A DNA stretch of 39,033 bases from NCBI GenBank assembly GCA_023399095.1, contig JAEWQS010000038.1:1-39033 (forward strand). Reading direction: 5' to 3'. This document shows, piece after piece, positions 29,567 to 38,624 of the stretch (position 1 is its first letter; every line of letters begins with the position of its first letter). Source of the stretch: Bacillota bacterium. Lineage in GTDB: Bacteria > Bacillota > Clostridia > Christensenellales > SZUA-584. The position numbers and the translations under genes were made by a program. A model generated the notes under the pieces. It saw only the letters and a program-made list of their open reading frames with translations. It had not been told where the DNA came from and made no database searches.

Positions 29567-30712
29567 ATGAAAAAGATTGCAATACTGGGCGCGACAGGAT
29601 CGGTGGGGCGGCAAGCGCTTGATATCATAGAAAAATTCCCCGACAGATTTAAAGTGACGGCGCTCACAGCACACAGAAGCAGTGACGAGCTGCTGGAAAC
29701 AGCAAATAGGCTTGGCGCGTGTTATGTGGGGCTGACGGGTTGCAACGGCGACCTTGAATTTGAGAAAAAGGTACCCAAGGACATGAAGGTGGGCTTTGGC
29801 ATTCAAGGCCTTGTTGAATCGTGCACCGCGGGCGACCCCGACATTGTGCTGATCGCCGTGGTGGGCATCGCTGGACTGCCTCCGTTGATCGAATGTTTGG
29901 ATCGCGGCATTGATGTGGCGCTCGCCAACAAGGAATCCCTTGTGTGCGGCGGTCACATCGTCAAGCAGAAGCAAAAGACGTCCAAATCCGAGCTTTTTCC
30001 GGTGGACAGCGAGCTCTGCGCGATCTACCAGTGCTTGAAGGGCGTGGACACCACGGGGCTTCGCCGTATTCTCTTGACGGCATCCGGCGGGCCTTTCTTT
30101 GATTGGGATAAGGAAACCATACAAAAAGCCACAGTTGATCAGGCGTTGTGTCATCCCAATTGGCGCATGGGACGGAAAATCACCGTGGACTGCGCGACAT
30201 ATATGAACAAAGGTCTTGAGATTATCGAGGCGCGGTGGCTTTTTGATGTGCCGCCGGATATGATCGATGTGGTGGTACACAGGCAAAGCATCATTCATTC
30301 GATGATCGAATACAACGACGGTGCTGTGATCGCGCAGCTGGGGCCCACGGATATGCGCCAGCCCATTCAGTATGCGTTCGGGCACCCCGAGCGGCTTGAC
30401 AGCGTTGTGGGGCATCTGGATTTCACAAAGCTCAAAACGCTGACATTTGACGTGCCGGACACCGATAAGTTCCCGTGCCTTAAGCACGCGCAGGATGCGA
30501 TTCGTGAAGGCGGCGCCCTGCCGATCATCATGAACGCGGCGAATGAGGCGGCGGTGGAGCTTTTCCTTGAGAAAAAGATCGCTTTCGGAGATATCGAAAA
30601 GAGCGTGGCGTTTGCGATGAACAAGTTTGCTCACTTAAAAGCAAACACGTTGATCGAGATTTACATGACCGACAACCAAGTGAAGGAATTTGTGTATCAC
30701 AACAAGCAATAA
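29567..30712 (+). CDS. dxr: 1-deoxy-D-xylulose 5-phosphate reductoisomerase
   Basis: A 381-residue NADPH enzyme, second step of the MEP isoprenoid pathway. N-terminal ILGATGSVGRQALDII binds NADPH; ALANKESLVCGG and PVDSELCAIYQCL hold the metal-binding residues; LTASGGPF, HPNWRMGRKITVDCATYMNKGLE in pieces, and AANEAAVELFLE complete the family pattern. AAAGGA precedes the ATG. Placed beside uppS and ispG, it feeds undecaprenyl phosphate synthesis. A hairpin-rich gap separates it from rseP. Confidence 0.97.
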   Translation: MKKIAILGATGSVGRQALDIIEKFPDRFKVTALTAHRSSDELLETANRLGACYVGLTGCNGDLEFEKKVPKDMKVGFGIQGLVESCTAGDPDIVLIAVVGIAGLPPLIECLDRGIDVALANKESLVCGGHIVKQKQKTSKSELFPVDSELCAIYQCLKGVDTTGLRRILLTASGGPFFDWDKETIQKATVDQALCHPNWRMGRKITVDCATYMNKGLEIIEARWLFDVPPDMIDVVVHRQSIIHSMIEYNDGAVIAQLGPTDMRQPIQYAFGHPERLDSVVGHLDFTKLKTLTFDVPDTDKFPCLKHAQDAIREGGALPIIMNAANEAAVELFLEKKIAFGDIEKSVAFAMNKFAHLKANTLIEIYMTDNQVKEFVYHNKQ

Positions 30713-30771
30713 AATGTTGTGACAGTAAAAATATAATAATATTATTCGTGGGCAAGGCGGGCTATGATTAA

Positions 30772-30810
30772 CCCCAAAAAGCAACGCTTTTTGGGGACCC
30801 CGGGGTTTTG
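30772..30810 (+). terminator. Terminator-like double hairpin after dxr
   Basis: An 11-pair perfect stem (30772-30782 with 30786-30796) is followed at once by ACCCCGGGGTTTT, which gives either a second small hairpin with a T-run or a competing pairing with the first arm. Confidence 0.5.
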
Positions 30811-30922
30811 CGCTGTTTCGAGGTACGAGGAACAAGCAAAATCGGTAAACTGGCGGAAAAACGTAGGTTTTCCGCCAAGCCAAACATTTAAAAAAATGTT
30901 ACGTATTTTGTGGGGGCAGTTA

Positions 30923-30931
30923 TGATATAAT
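30923..30931 (+). promoter_or_regulatory. Extended -10 promoter of rseP
   Basis: TGA-TATAAT stands 24 bases before the rseP TTG; no good -35 at the right spacing was found. Confidence 0.45.
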
Positions 30932-30954
30932 GATAGAAAAAGGGAGAAAAAGGC

Positions 30955-31986
30955 TTGGATATCATAGCGACTGTATTTAGCATTATCGGCGCGTTGCTGG
31001 TCATCGGCATCATCATCATGATCCATGAGCTGGGGCATTTCAGCATTGGCCGCGCCTGCAAAATCAAAGTGGTCGAGTTTTCGGTCGGGTTTGGCCCCAA
31101 GATCAGGCAGTGGGTCAAGAACGATATCATTTATACTGTCCGCTGGGTGCTGCTCGGTGGTTATACAAAATTTTTCGGCGAAGATGAGGATCTTAATGAC
31201 CGGGATGCGTTTAATAAGCAGCCCGCAGGTCGGCGCGCGCTTTCGATTTTTGCAGGCCCGATGTTCAATATCATCTTTGCTTTTTTGCTTGTTGTCATCA
31301 CGCTATGCGCTTTTGGCGACTATGCGCCGATGGTTGCGGCTGTGTATGAAGACAGCCCCGCTCAGGCGGCGGGCCTTCAGGCAGGCGATGTGATTCTTGA
31401 GATGAACGGCGTGGCAATGGACTTTTCGATGGAGATCGACTCGGCCACGCGCGCGTCCGATCATGTGATGATGCCCATCACCGTACAGCGCGGAGATCAG
31501 GAGCTTTCTTTCAATATTCCTTACGAATTTGATGAGGCTCAGCAAAAATACTTGGTGGGCATAGAGATCGGCGGTCAACGCGCCACATTTGGCATTGGCG
31601 AAGCGATCGCGCTGTCGTTCAAGTGGATGTTCCTGCTCGTCAAAGAAACCATCCTTGCCATATTTGGTCTGTTTGCGGGGCGGGGGACAGAGAACGCCAT
31701 GGGCGTTGTCGGCATGGTGAGCTACCTTGGTGCGGCAATTCGCAGCAGCATTGAATATGTACTGCGGCTGGGCGTGGCAATCAGCGTGAGCCTTGCTGTG
31801 TTCAATCTGCTGCCGCTGCCCGCTTTGGACGGCGGACGGCTTGTGTTCATCGGCATTGAAAAGGTATTCAGAAAGCCGGTGCCGCGCAACGTGGAGGGGG
31901 CCATCCATCTTGTGGGCTTTGCGCTGCTCATTGTGGTGTTCTTCTTGATTACCTATCAAGACATCTCACGGATGTTCACCGGCTGA
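30955..31986 (+). CDS. rseP: RIP metalloprotease RseP (site-2 protease)
   Basis: A 343-residue membrane zinc protease that cuts transmembrane segments of anti-sigma factors and signal peptides. The zinc site HELGH is at residues 24-28 in the first helix; the second motif NLLPLPALDGGR holds the third ligand Asp. One PDZ domain is seen at about 115-190 (DSPAQAAGLQAGDVILEMNG). About four membrane helices, as in the family. TTG start with GGGAG 8 bases upstream. Its stop is one base before the ispG ATG. Confidence 0.95.
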   Translation: MDIIATVFSIIGALLVIGIIIMIHELGHFSIGRACKIKVVEFSVGFGPKIRQWVKNDIIYTVRWVLLGGYTKFFGEDEDLNDRDAFNKQPAGRRALSIFAGPMFNIIFAFLLVVITLCAFGDYAPMVAAVYEDSPAQAAGLQAGDVILEMNGVAMDFSMEIDSATRASDHVMMPITVQRGDQELSFNIPYEFDEAQQKYLVGIEIGGQRATFGIGEAIALSFKWMFLLVKETILAIFGLFAGRGTENAMGVVGMVSYLGAAIRSSIEYVLRLGVAISVSLAVFNLLPLPALDGGRLVFIGIEKVFRKPVPRNVEGAIHLVGFALLIVVFFLITYQDISRMFTG

Positions 31987-31987
31987 C

Positions 31988-33037
31988 ATGCATAGACAAA
32001 GCAAAAGTGTCACGTTTGGCGGCGTTGCCATCGGCGGCGGTGAAAGCGTGCTGATACAATCAATGACAAATACGGATACGGCGGACACGGCGGCAACACT
32101 TGAGCAAATTGCGCGCCTTGAAGAGGCGGGCTGTGAGGCCGTCCGCTGCGCGTTCTATGGCGAAGAATGTGCAGACGCGTTTCGTGAAATCAAAAAGCAC
32201 ATGCACGTGCCGCTTATTGCGGACGTGCATTTTGATGCGCGGCTGGCTGTGCTTGCGATGGAAAACGGCGCCGATAAGGTGCGCATCAACCCCGGAAATC
32301 TGCGCGGTGAGAACGCACTGGAGACGGTTGTAAAAAAGGCCAAGGAGACGGGCGCCGCGCTGCGTATCGGTGTAAATTCGGGGTCTCTTGAAAAACGACT
32401 GCTTGAAAAACACGGCGGGCCGACACCCGACGCGATGGCCGAGAGTGCCATGGATTGGGTGCGTCGTGTGTATGACATGGACTTTGAGCGCGTGGTGGTG
32501 TCCATCAAGGCATCGTCTGTCGCCACATGTGTGCAGGCAAACCGCGCGTTTGCCGCTGTGTGTGACGCGCCGCTGCATATCGGCATCACCGAAGCGGGTA
32601 CATATGAGAGCGCCATCGTCAAATCGGCTGTGGGTCTGGGTGCGCTGCTGCTGGACGGCATCGGCGACACGGTGCGCGTGTCCGTCACGGGCGATCCGGT
32701 GAGAGAGATTGAAGCTGCGCGGCGCATATTGCAAAGCGCAGGGGTGCGCACCTTCTATCCCGAGGTGATCAGCTGCCCCACATGTGCGCGCACCAAGATC
32801 GATATCGTCCGGCTTGCCAGAAGCGTGCAGGATATACTTGCTGAAAGATCATGTGCAGTGACCGCGGCAGTGATGGGCTGCGTCGTGAACGGGCCCGGCG
32901 AAGCAAAACACGCGGATATCGGTATTGCGGGCGGCGATAAGAAAGCGGCGCTTTTTGCCAAGGGCGAGCTGATCGGCACGTATGCCGAAGAAGATATTTT
33001 AAACGCCTTTACACAATATCTTGATACACATTTTTAA
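31988..33037 (+). CDS. ispG: 4-hydroxy-3-methylbut-2-enyl diphosphate synthase
   Basis: A 349-residue iron-sulfur enzyme, the next-to-last step of the MEP pathway. The start VLIQSMTNTDTADTAATLEQI, PLIADVHFD, DKVRINPGN, RIGVNSGSLEKRL, LHIGITEAGT and DTVRVSVTGDP belong to the TIM barrel. The [4Fe-4S] ligands are in ISCPTCARTKID and GCVVNGPGEAKHADIGIAGG. The ATG lies one base after the rseP stop and has no separate strong ribosome site, so translation is probably coupled. Confidence 0.97.
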   Translation: MHRQSKSVTFGGVAIGGGESVLIQSMTNTDTADTAATLEQIARLEEAGCEAVRCAFYGEECADAFREIKKHMHVPLIADVHFDARLAVLAMENGADKVRINPGNLRGENALETVVKKAKETGAALRIGVNSGSLEKRLLEKHGGPTPDAMAESAMDWVRRVYDMDFERVVVSIKASSVATCVQANRAFAAVCDAPLHIGITEAGTYESAIVKSAVGLGALLLDGIGDTVRVSVTGDPVREIEAARRILQSAGVRTFYPEVISCPTCARTKIDIVRLARSVQDILAERSCAVTAAVMGCVVNGPGEAKHADIGIAGGDKKAALFAKGELIGTYAEEDILNAFTQYLDTHF

Positions 33038-33076
33038 GAGATCGCCGTTCATCAGTGATTTCTAACGAGGGGGGCC

Positions 33077-36000
33077 ATGGTGAGTCAAAAGGATTTTTTT
33101 GCCGCGCTGAAAAAAAGCGTCAGAGTGGATGACAGCTACGATTTGCAGTTTGAAAAGGTTCAGCACGATAAGAAAAACGCGCGTCTGAAAATCCATTTTT
33201 GCAGCAATCTCCTTCCCGCGCAAGCCTGTCTTAGCATTGAGAATTTCGTCAGAGAAAACGTGCATGCGGATGCCGAGGCTTGCTTTAACTATCGCGACTT
33301 GAGCGAAGATGATTCTGTGAAATTTGAGAACCATATCAAAGAGCTGTGCGGCGCATACAGAGAAGCATTTGCGCCTTTTTTATCGCGCTGTCTGATTAAG
33401 CTTAACGGAAAAACGCTGCATGTTGATTTTGCGGATGATTTTGCGCCTGAGCTTTTTGCGACCATGGGAATCAAGGATTATTTAACGGGCTATCTCACGC
33501 GCTGTCTTGGCAAAGGAGCGGCTGTGGTTGTCGGCCGGTGTGAGCCGGATGCGCTGCCCGCGCCCGTGCGAAAAAGACGAGAGAAAAAAATAACGGTTGA
33601 AAAAGCGGCACCCGAGCCAATGGCCAAGCCCGCAGAGGCAAAGCCTGCGGCTGTCAAAGAAGAACCCAAGCCGTCCAAAGAGAAGGATACGCCGCTGATA
33701 CACGGCAAGCATGTTCAGGGCGACCCCATACCCATCAAGGAGCTTTCCGAGCTGACGGGCGCTTGCGTCGTTAGCGGACAGATGATGGATGTAAAGTCGT
33801 TCGATATCAAGAATGAGACACGCGGCAAGAAGTCCATCCTCGTGTTTAGCGTGACAGACCTGACATCCACGGTGACATGCAAGGCGTTTGTGGGCCGCGA
33901 TAAGTGTGAAGAGATAAAGGAACGGATGCAAAAAGCGCCCGCACTGCGCGTGGGGGGCACAGCGGCTTACGACAGCTATTCGCGTGAGCTTTGCATCACC
34001 GTCAAAAGCATAGAGGTAACCAAGGCCAAACGCCGCGAGGACAACGCGGAAATCAAGCGCGTCGAACTGCACCTGCACACCAACATGAGCGCGCTCGATG
34101 GCTGTGCGGACGAGGTGGACGTGGTCAAACGCGCCGCCGCTTTCGGACATGATGCTGTCGCGATTACGGATCACGGCGTGGTTCAGGCGTTCCCTCGCGC
34201 TTTCGATGCCGCCAAGAAGCTGGGCATCAAGGTGATATACGGCATGGAAGCGTATATGTTCGACGATATGAGCCGCTCATACAGTGAAGCATTCGCGAAC
34301 GAATACGTGGTGTTCGACCTGGAAACGACGGGACTGAATCCGAGGCTCTGCGGCATTACGGAAATCGGCGCGGTGCGTTTGCGCCGTGGCGAGATCATCG
34401 ATACGTTCTCCACTTTTGTCAACCCGGAACAGCCCATCAGCCAGCAAATTACCGACATCACGGGCATCACCGACGATATGGTCAAGGACGCGCCCAAAAT
34501 GGGCGAGGCGCTTGCGATGTTCAAGGAATATGTGGGAGATACGCCGCTCGCCGCGCACAATGCGTCGTTTGACATGAGCTTTATAAAAAAGCATGGTGAA
34601 GATAACGGCATACGATTTGATAACCCCTCTCTCGATACGGTCGGGCTTTTTAGGCGTACGTTCCCGGGGCATAAATCTTACAGCCTTGGCAATCTCGCAT
34701 CCGACTTTGGCATCAAGCTGCGGCATCACCGCGCGCTGGACGACGCGGAGTGCACTGCCAAGATCATGGGGATGGCCATCAAAAATGAAGGCCAGCCGCT
34801 AAATCAGCTGGACGCGCCCGATGAGAAAACGAAGAAGCCGTATCATGTGATATTGCTCTGCAAGGATAAGAAGGGGCTTTTCAATCTCTATAAGCTGGTC
34901 AGCGATTCGCATATCAACCATTTTTACAGACGGCCCCGCATGCCAAAATCATTGCTGATGCAGCACAGAGAGGGGCTTATTGTGGGCTCGGCGTGTGAGC
35001 AGGGCGAGCTGATACAGGCGATGCTGCGATTCGCATCTGAGGGTGAGATTGAGGAGGTTGCCTCGTTCTACGATTACCTCGAGGTGCAGCCGGACGGAAA
35101 CAACTTTTTTATGATTCGCGAGGGGCGCCTTCGCGATGTGGAGGCTTTGCGCGATATCACGCGGCATATTGTGAAGCTGGGTGAAAAGCTGAATAAGCCC
35201 GTTATCGCCACGTGCGATGCGCATTTTATCGAGCCGCAGGACGAATATTTCCGTCGCATTCTCATGCACGGGCAGAAGTTTTCGGACGCGGACAATCAGG
35301 CACCGTTGTTTTTCCGTACCACGGAAGAGATGCTTGCTGAGTTTGCGTACTTAGGCGAAAAAAAGGCGCGAGAGATTGTGATCGACAACACGCGCGCCAT
35401 CGCGGAGCAGGTGGAGAATATCAAACTGCTGCCCGACGACACCGCGATGCCCGAGATTCCCGATGCCGCAGAAAAGCTGGAACGTATGGACTATGAAAAC
35501 GCGCGCGCCAAATACGGCGATCCGCTGCCTGAGATTGTGGAGAAACGCTTAAGATTTGAGCTGGACAACATCATCCATCACGGATACAGCGTGCTGTATT
35601 ATATCGCCTACGAGCTTGTGAAGCATTCGCTGGACGATGGTTATCTCGTGGGCTCGCGTGGGTCGGTGGGTTCGTCACTTGCGGCCACGATGGCGGGCAT
35701 TACCGAGGTGAACGCGCTGCCGCCGCATTATGTGTGCCCAAACTGTCAACACAGCGATTTTGATGTGGATACAGCCAAATACGCCTGCGGGCCGGACCTG
35801 CCGCCCAAGGACTGCCCGAAGTGCGGCACGGCATACATACGTGACGGCTACGAAATACCGTTTGCGACATTCCTTGGCATCAACGCGGATAAGGTGCCGG
35901 ATATTGACCTTAACTTCTCGGGCGTTTATCAGCCCGAGGCGCACAAGTTTATACTTGAATTCTTCGGAGAAGAGCATGTGTTCCGCGCGGGTACTATCAG

Positions 36001-37330
36001 CAGCATCAAGGATCAGACAGCCTATGGCTTCGTGAAGAACTATATACAGGAAAAGGGCTTAAACGTGAGCAAGGCAGAGATCGACCGGCTGACCAAGGGC
36101 GTGTCGGGCACCAAACGCACGACGGGCCAGCACCCCGGTGGCCTTGTCATATTGCCAAAAAGCCGAGACATCCATGAGTTTACGCCGATACAGCATCCCG
36201 CGAACGACGCGTCTTCCGGCAGCATCACCACGCATTACAACTTTAACTCGCTGCACGACCGGCTGGTCAAGCTGGATATACTCGGCCATGACGACCCCAC
36301 GGCGCTCAGAATGCTTCAGGATATCACGGGCATAGACCCCAAGGAGGTGCCCATCAACGACAGTGACACGCTTTCGCTGTTCTCCTCCACACGGGCGCTG
36401 GGGCTAAAGCCCGAGCAAATACTCGGCACCGAAGTGGGCAGCATCGGCATCCCCGAATTCGGCACCAAGTTTGTTCGCCAGATACTTGTGGAAACGCAGC
36501 CGACGACCATTGATGAGCTGGTGCGCATCGCGGGGCTTTCGCACGGTACCGACGTGTGGATCAACAACGCACATGATCTCATACAGGAGGGCACAGCCAC
36601 GCTGCGCGAGGTCATTTGTACGCGTGACGATATCATGAACTACCTCGTATCTAAGGGCATGGACGCAACGCAATCGTTCTTTATCATGGAATCAGTGAGA
36701 AAGGGCAAGGGCTTGAAGGAAGACTGGGAAGCCGACATGAGGCAGGCGAAGGTGCCCGACTGGTTTATCGATTCGTGTAAAAAGATTGCCTATATGTTCC
36801 CGCGCGCACATGCGGTGGCTTATGTGATGATGTCGCTGCGCATCGCGTATTTCAAGGTGCATCATCCGCGTGCGTTTTACGCCACGTATTTCAGCGTACG
36901 CGCCGACAATCTGGACGCGGCACATCTGCATTCGGGCGAGACGGTGAGGGCGCGCATCGCGCATATTGAAGCTCAGGGCAAGGCGGCGACAGCACAGGAG
37001 CAGTCTCAGTTGACTGTGCTCGAAGTGGCGCTGGAGATGTATGAACGCGGCGTCGAGTTTTTGCCGTGCGACCTTTATAAATCCGACGCGACCAACTGCG
37101 TGATTGAAGACGAGGGATTAAGGCTGCCGTTTACCGCTCTGGGCGGAACGGGCGCGTCGGCGGCGCAGGGCATCGTGCGGGCGCGGGAGCAGGGGCCGTT
37201 CCTCTCAATTGAGGATTTGAAAAAGCGCTCGGGTATATCGAGCGCCGTGGTGACAAAGCTTGAAGAAAACGGGTGTTTGAAGGGTCTGCTCAAAAGCAAC
37301 CAGCTGAGTCTGTTTGATATGACTAGTTAA
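33077..37330 (+). CDS. polC: DNA polymerase III alpha subunit, PolC type
   Basis: A 1417-residue replicative polymerase with built-in proofreading, typical of low-GC Gram-positives. Order: N-terminal domain (1-220, with an Ala/Pro/Lys-rich linker near 170-210), OB domain (about 225-325), first PHP part (from 329, ELHLHTNMSALDG), DEDDh exonuclease inserted at about 410-580 (VVFDLETTGLNP, AAHNASFDMSF, HHRALDDAE), second PHP part, zinc-finger cysteines (CPNC ... CPKC, about 885-925), palm with DIDLNFSG at about 943 and FRAGTISSIKDQTAYG. Close to the 1437 residues of B. subtilis. GAGGGGGG stands 2 bases before the ATG, so the GTG codon following it may be the real start. Confidence 0.98.
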   Translation: MVSQKDFFAALKKSVRVDDSYDLQFEKVQHDKKNARLKIHFCSNLLPAQACLSIENFVRENVHADAEACFNYRDLSEDDSVKFENHIKELCGAYREAFAPFLSRCLIKLNGKTLHVDFADDFAPELFATMGIKDYLTGYLTRCLGKGAAVVVGRCEPDALPAPVRKRREKKITVEKAAPEPMAKPAEAKPAAVKEEPKPSKEKDTPLIHGKHVQGDPIPIKELSELTGACVVSGQMMDVKSFDIKNETRGKKSILVFSVTDLTSTVTCKAFVGRDKCEEIKERMQKAPALRVGGTAAYDSYSRELCITVKSIEVTKAKRREDNAEIKRVELHLHTNMSALDGCADEVDVVKRAAAFGHDAVAITDHGVVQAFPRAFDAAKKLGIKVIYGMEAYMFDDMSRSYSEAFANEYVVFDLETTGLNPRLCGITEIGAVRLRRGEIIDTFSTFVNPEQPISQQITDITGITDDMVKDAPKMGEALAMFKEYVGDTPLAAHNASFDMSFIKKHGEDNGIRFDNPSLDTVGLFRRTFPGHKSYSLGNLASDFGIKLRHHRALDDAECTAKIMGMAIKNEGQPLNQLDAPDEKTKKPYHVILLCKDKKGLFNLYKLVSDSHINHFYRRPRMPKSLLMQHREGLIVGSACEQGELIQAMLRFASEGEIEEVASFYDYLEVQPDGNNFFMIREGRLRDVEALRDITRHIVKLGEKLNKPVIATCDAHFIEPQDEYFRRILMHGQKFSDADNQAPLFFRTTEEMLAEFAYLGEKKAREIVIDNTRAIAEQVENIKLLPDDTAMPEIPDAAEKLERMDYENARAKYGDPLPEIVEKRLRFELDNIIHHGYSVLYYIAYELVKHSLDDGYLVGSRGSVGSSLAATMAGITEVNALPPHYVCPNCQHSDFDVDTAKYACGPDLPPKDCPKCGTAYIRDGYEIPFATFLGINADKVPDIDLNFSGVYQPEAHKFILEFFGEEHVFRAGTISSIKDQTAYGFVKNYIQEKGLNVSKAEIDRLTKGVSGTKRTTGQHPGGLVILPKSRDIHEFTPIQHPANDASSGSITTHYNFNSLHDRLVKLDILGHDDPTALRMLQDITGIDPKEVPINDSDTLSLFSSTRALGLKPEQILGTEVGSIGIPEFGTKFVRQILVETQPTTIDELVRIAGLSHGTDVWINNAHDLIQEGTATLREVICTRDDIMNYLVSKGMDATQSFFIMESVRKGKGLKEDWEADMRQAKVPDWFIDSCKKIAYMFPRAHAVAYVMMSLRIAYFKVHHPRAFYATYFSVRADNLDAAHLHSGETVRARIAHIEAQGKAATAQEQSQLTVLEVALEMYERGVEFLPCDLYKSDATNCVIEDEGLRLPFTALGGTGASAAQGIVRAREQGPFLSIEDLKKRSGISSAVVTKLEENGCLKGLLKSNQLSLFDMTS

Positions 37331-37332
37331 GC

Positions 37333-37357
37333 AAGCACAGATTAATCAGTGCTTTTA
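37333..37357 (+). terminator. Weak terminator after polC
   Basis: AAGCAC (37333-37338) pairs with GTGCTT (37349-37354) over a 10-base loop, followed by two further T's and AGG. Short stem and short T-run. Confidence 0.35.
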
Positions 37358-37429
37358 GGTTCTGTTTGTTGCTTGGCTGTAAACAGGGGTGCAAACAGGG
37401 GTAACATAAGGGTAAAGGAGGAGAGGCAT

Positions 37430-38380
37430 ATGAATACAAAGGCAATCAACAGCAAAATCGTGGTGATCGGCGCAGGCAAGGTGGGATCTACCGTGGCGTA
37501 CACGCTGATGATGAGCGATCTGTCATCAGAAATCGTACTGATCGACGTCAACAATGACCGCGCCAGCGGTGAAGCGTTGGACATCAGCCATGGTATTGCG
37601 TATTTTAAGCAGATTATCGTTCGGGACGGAGACTATGAGGACTGCGCCGATGCCGATATCATTATCATCATAGCGGGTATCGGACGCCAGCCCGGTCAGA
37701 CGCGCATCGACTTGGCGCGAACCAATGTGGGCGTTGTCCGTACCATCATGGAAGGCGTGATGAAATACGCCGTTGATCCCTTGCTGCTCATTATTTCGAA
37801 TCCCGTTGATGTGCTGACCTACATGATTCAGAAAGAAACAGGGCTGCCTTCCTCTCGTGTGTTCGGCTCGGGCACAATGCTGGACACGGGACGCTTTCGT
37901 TATCTTTTAAGTGATCACTGCAAAGTGGATGTGCGCAATGTCCATGCGTATATTATCGGTGAGCACGGCGACAGCGAGCTGCCGCTTTGGAGCCATGCGT
38001 CCCTTGCGTCCAAGCCGTTCGACGAATTCTGCGAAACCTGTAACCACCCATGCGGCGGTGTGAACCGGCAGAAGATGTTTGAAACCACACGTGACTCCGG
38101 CGCTGAGATCATAAAGAAAAAGGGAGCGACGTTCTACGGCATCGCCCTTGCCGCGGCGCGTATTGCGGCAGCGGTTATGGGAGATGAAAACGCTGTGCTG
38201 ACGCTCTCCAGTGTGCTGGATGGCCAGTACGGCATTTCAGATGTGGCACTAAGCTTGCCCTGTATCGTGAACCGCAGCGGTATCGATCGGTATCTTGTTC
38301 TGAATATCAGCGAAGAAGAACAAAAGCTGCTTGAGATATCGGCGGATAAGCTCAAAAGCGTGATCAAAGAAGTTCTGTAA
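37430..38380 (+). CDS. ldh: L-lactate dehydrogenase
   Basis: A 316-residue NAD-dependent enzyme that reduces pyruvate to L-lactate. N-terminal VVIGAGKVGSTVAYTLM binds NAD, followed by IVLIDVNNDRASGEALD; the substrate loop IGRQPGQTRIDLARTN has the specificity Gln and the catalytic Arg; ISNPVDVLTYM and GSGTMLDTGRFRYLL follow; the active-site His is in IIGEHGDSELPLWS. Gln in the loop points to lactate rather than malate. ATG 37430 with AAAGGAGGAGAGG is chosen; an in-frame upstream start at 37349 would add 27 residues over repeats. It points to fermentative metabolism. Confidence 0.95.
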   Translation: MNTKAINSKIVVIGAGKVGSTVAYTLMMSDLSSEIVLIDVNNDRASGEALDISHGIAYFKQIIVRDGDYEDCADADIIIIIAGIGRQPGQTRIDLARTNVGVVRTIMEGVMKYAVDPLLLIISNPVDVLTYMIQKETGLPSSRVFGSGTMLDTGRFRYLLSDHCKVDVRNVHAYIIGEHGDSELPLWSHASLASKPFDEFCETCNHPCGGVNRQKMFETTRDSGAEIIKKKGATFYGIALAAARIAAAVMGDENAVLTLSSVLDGQYGISDVALSLPCIVNRSGIDRYLVLNISEEEQKLLEISADKLKSVIKEVL

Positions 38381-38444
38381 ACAAAACGCTTAAGATATCA
38401 AAAACTGAGTCTCATACACCCTTCATTCATGCGTGCTTTTTTCG

Positions 38445-38473
38445 TTGACTATTATTTTGCCCACGTATATAAT
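38445..38473 (+). promoter_or_regulatory. Promoter of secD
   Basis: TTGACT (38445-38450), 17 bases and TATAAT (38468-38473): close to consensus. It leaves a leader of about 145 bases. Confidence 0.75.
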
Positions 38474-38479
38474 GAAATG

Positions 38480-38624
38480 AGTTTTTCCGTCACGATCTTA
38501 TAGAAAGATCAGTACGGGTTTGTTCTTTAAAGCGTGTGTCGCCTATGCACGTGGACGAAGCATTGAAGCAGGGACAAGCCCTCGCTTACAGTAGTCATCC
38601 AATCAAGGAGGAAACGGTTAAGAT
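38480..38624 (+). promoter_or_regulatory. Structured leader of secD mRNA
   Basis: At the presumed 5' end CCGT-3-GATCTT-5-AAGATC-3-ACGG (38487-38517) forms a hairpin with a symmetric internal loop. AGGG-5-CCCT (38570-38582) makes a smaller one. AAGGAGGAAA precedes the ATG. No known riboswitch motif was recognised. Confidence 0.4.

Larger units (their letters stand above)
30713..30954. other. Hairpin-rich spacer between dxr and rseP
   Basis: 240 bases hold three strong inverted repeats: CCCCAAAAAGC-AAC-GCTTTTTGGGG (30772-30796), whose right arm can pair instead with the next ACCCCGGGGTTTT part; TGGCGGAAAA with TTTTCCGCCA (30851-30877); and AACATTT/AAATGTT (about 30883-30900). No gene is visible. 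An extended -10 (TGA-TATAAT, 30923-30931) follows. Confidence 0.55.

Noticed and set aside
29531..30634. Minus-strand frame of 367 codons opposite dxr
   Set aside because: It mirrors a conserved enzyme gene, contains no family motif and is unusually rich in His, Arg and Cys.
37349..37429. Longer start for lactate dehydrogenase
   Set aside because: The extra 27 residues precede the normal N-terminus and cover G-rich repeats; a strong ribosome site marks ATG 37430.
38480..38624. Known riboswitch or signal recognition particle RNA before secD
   Set aside because: I could not match the conserved cores of c-di-GMP, SRP or other common RNAs; left as an unexplained leader.
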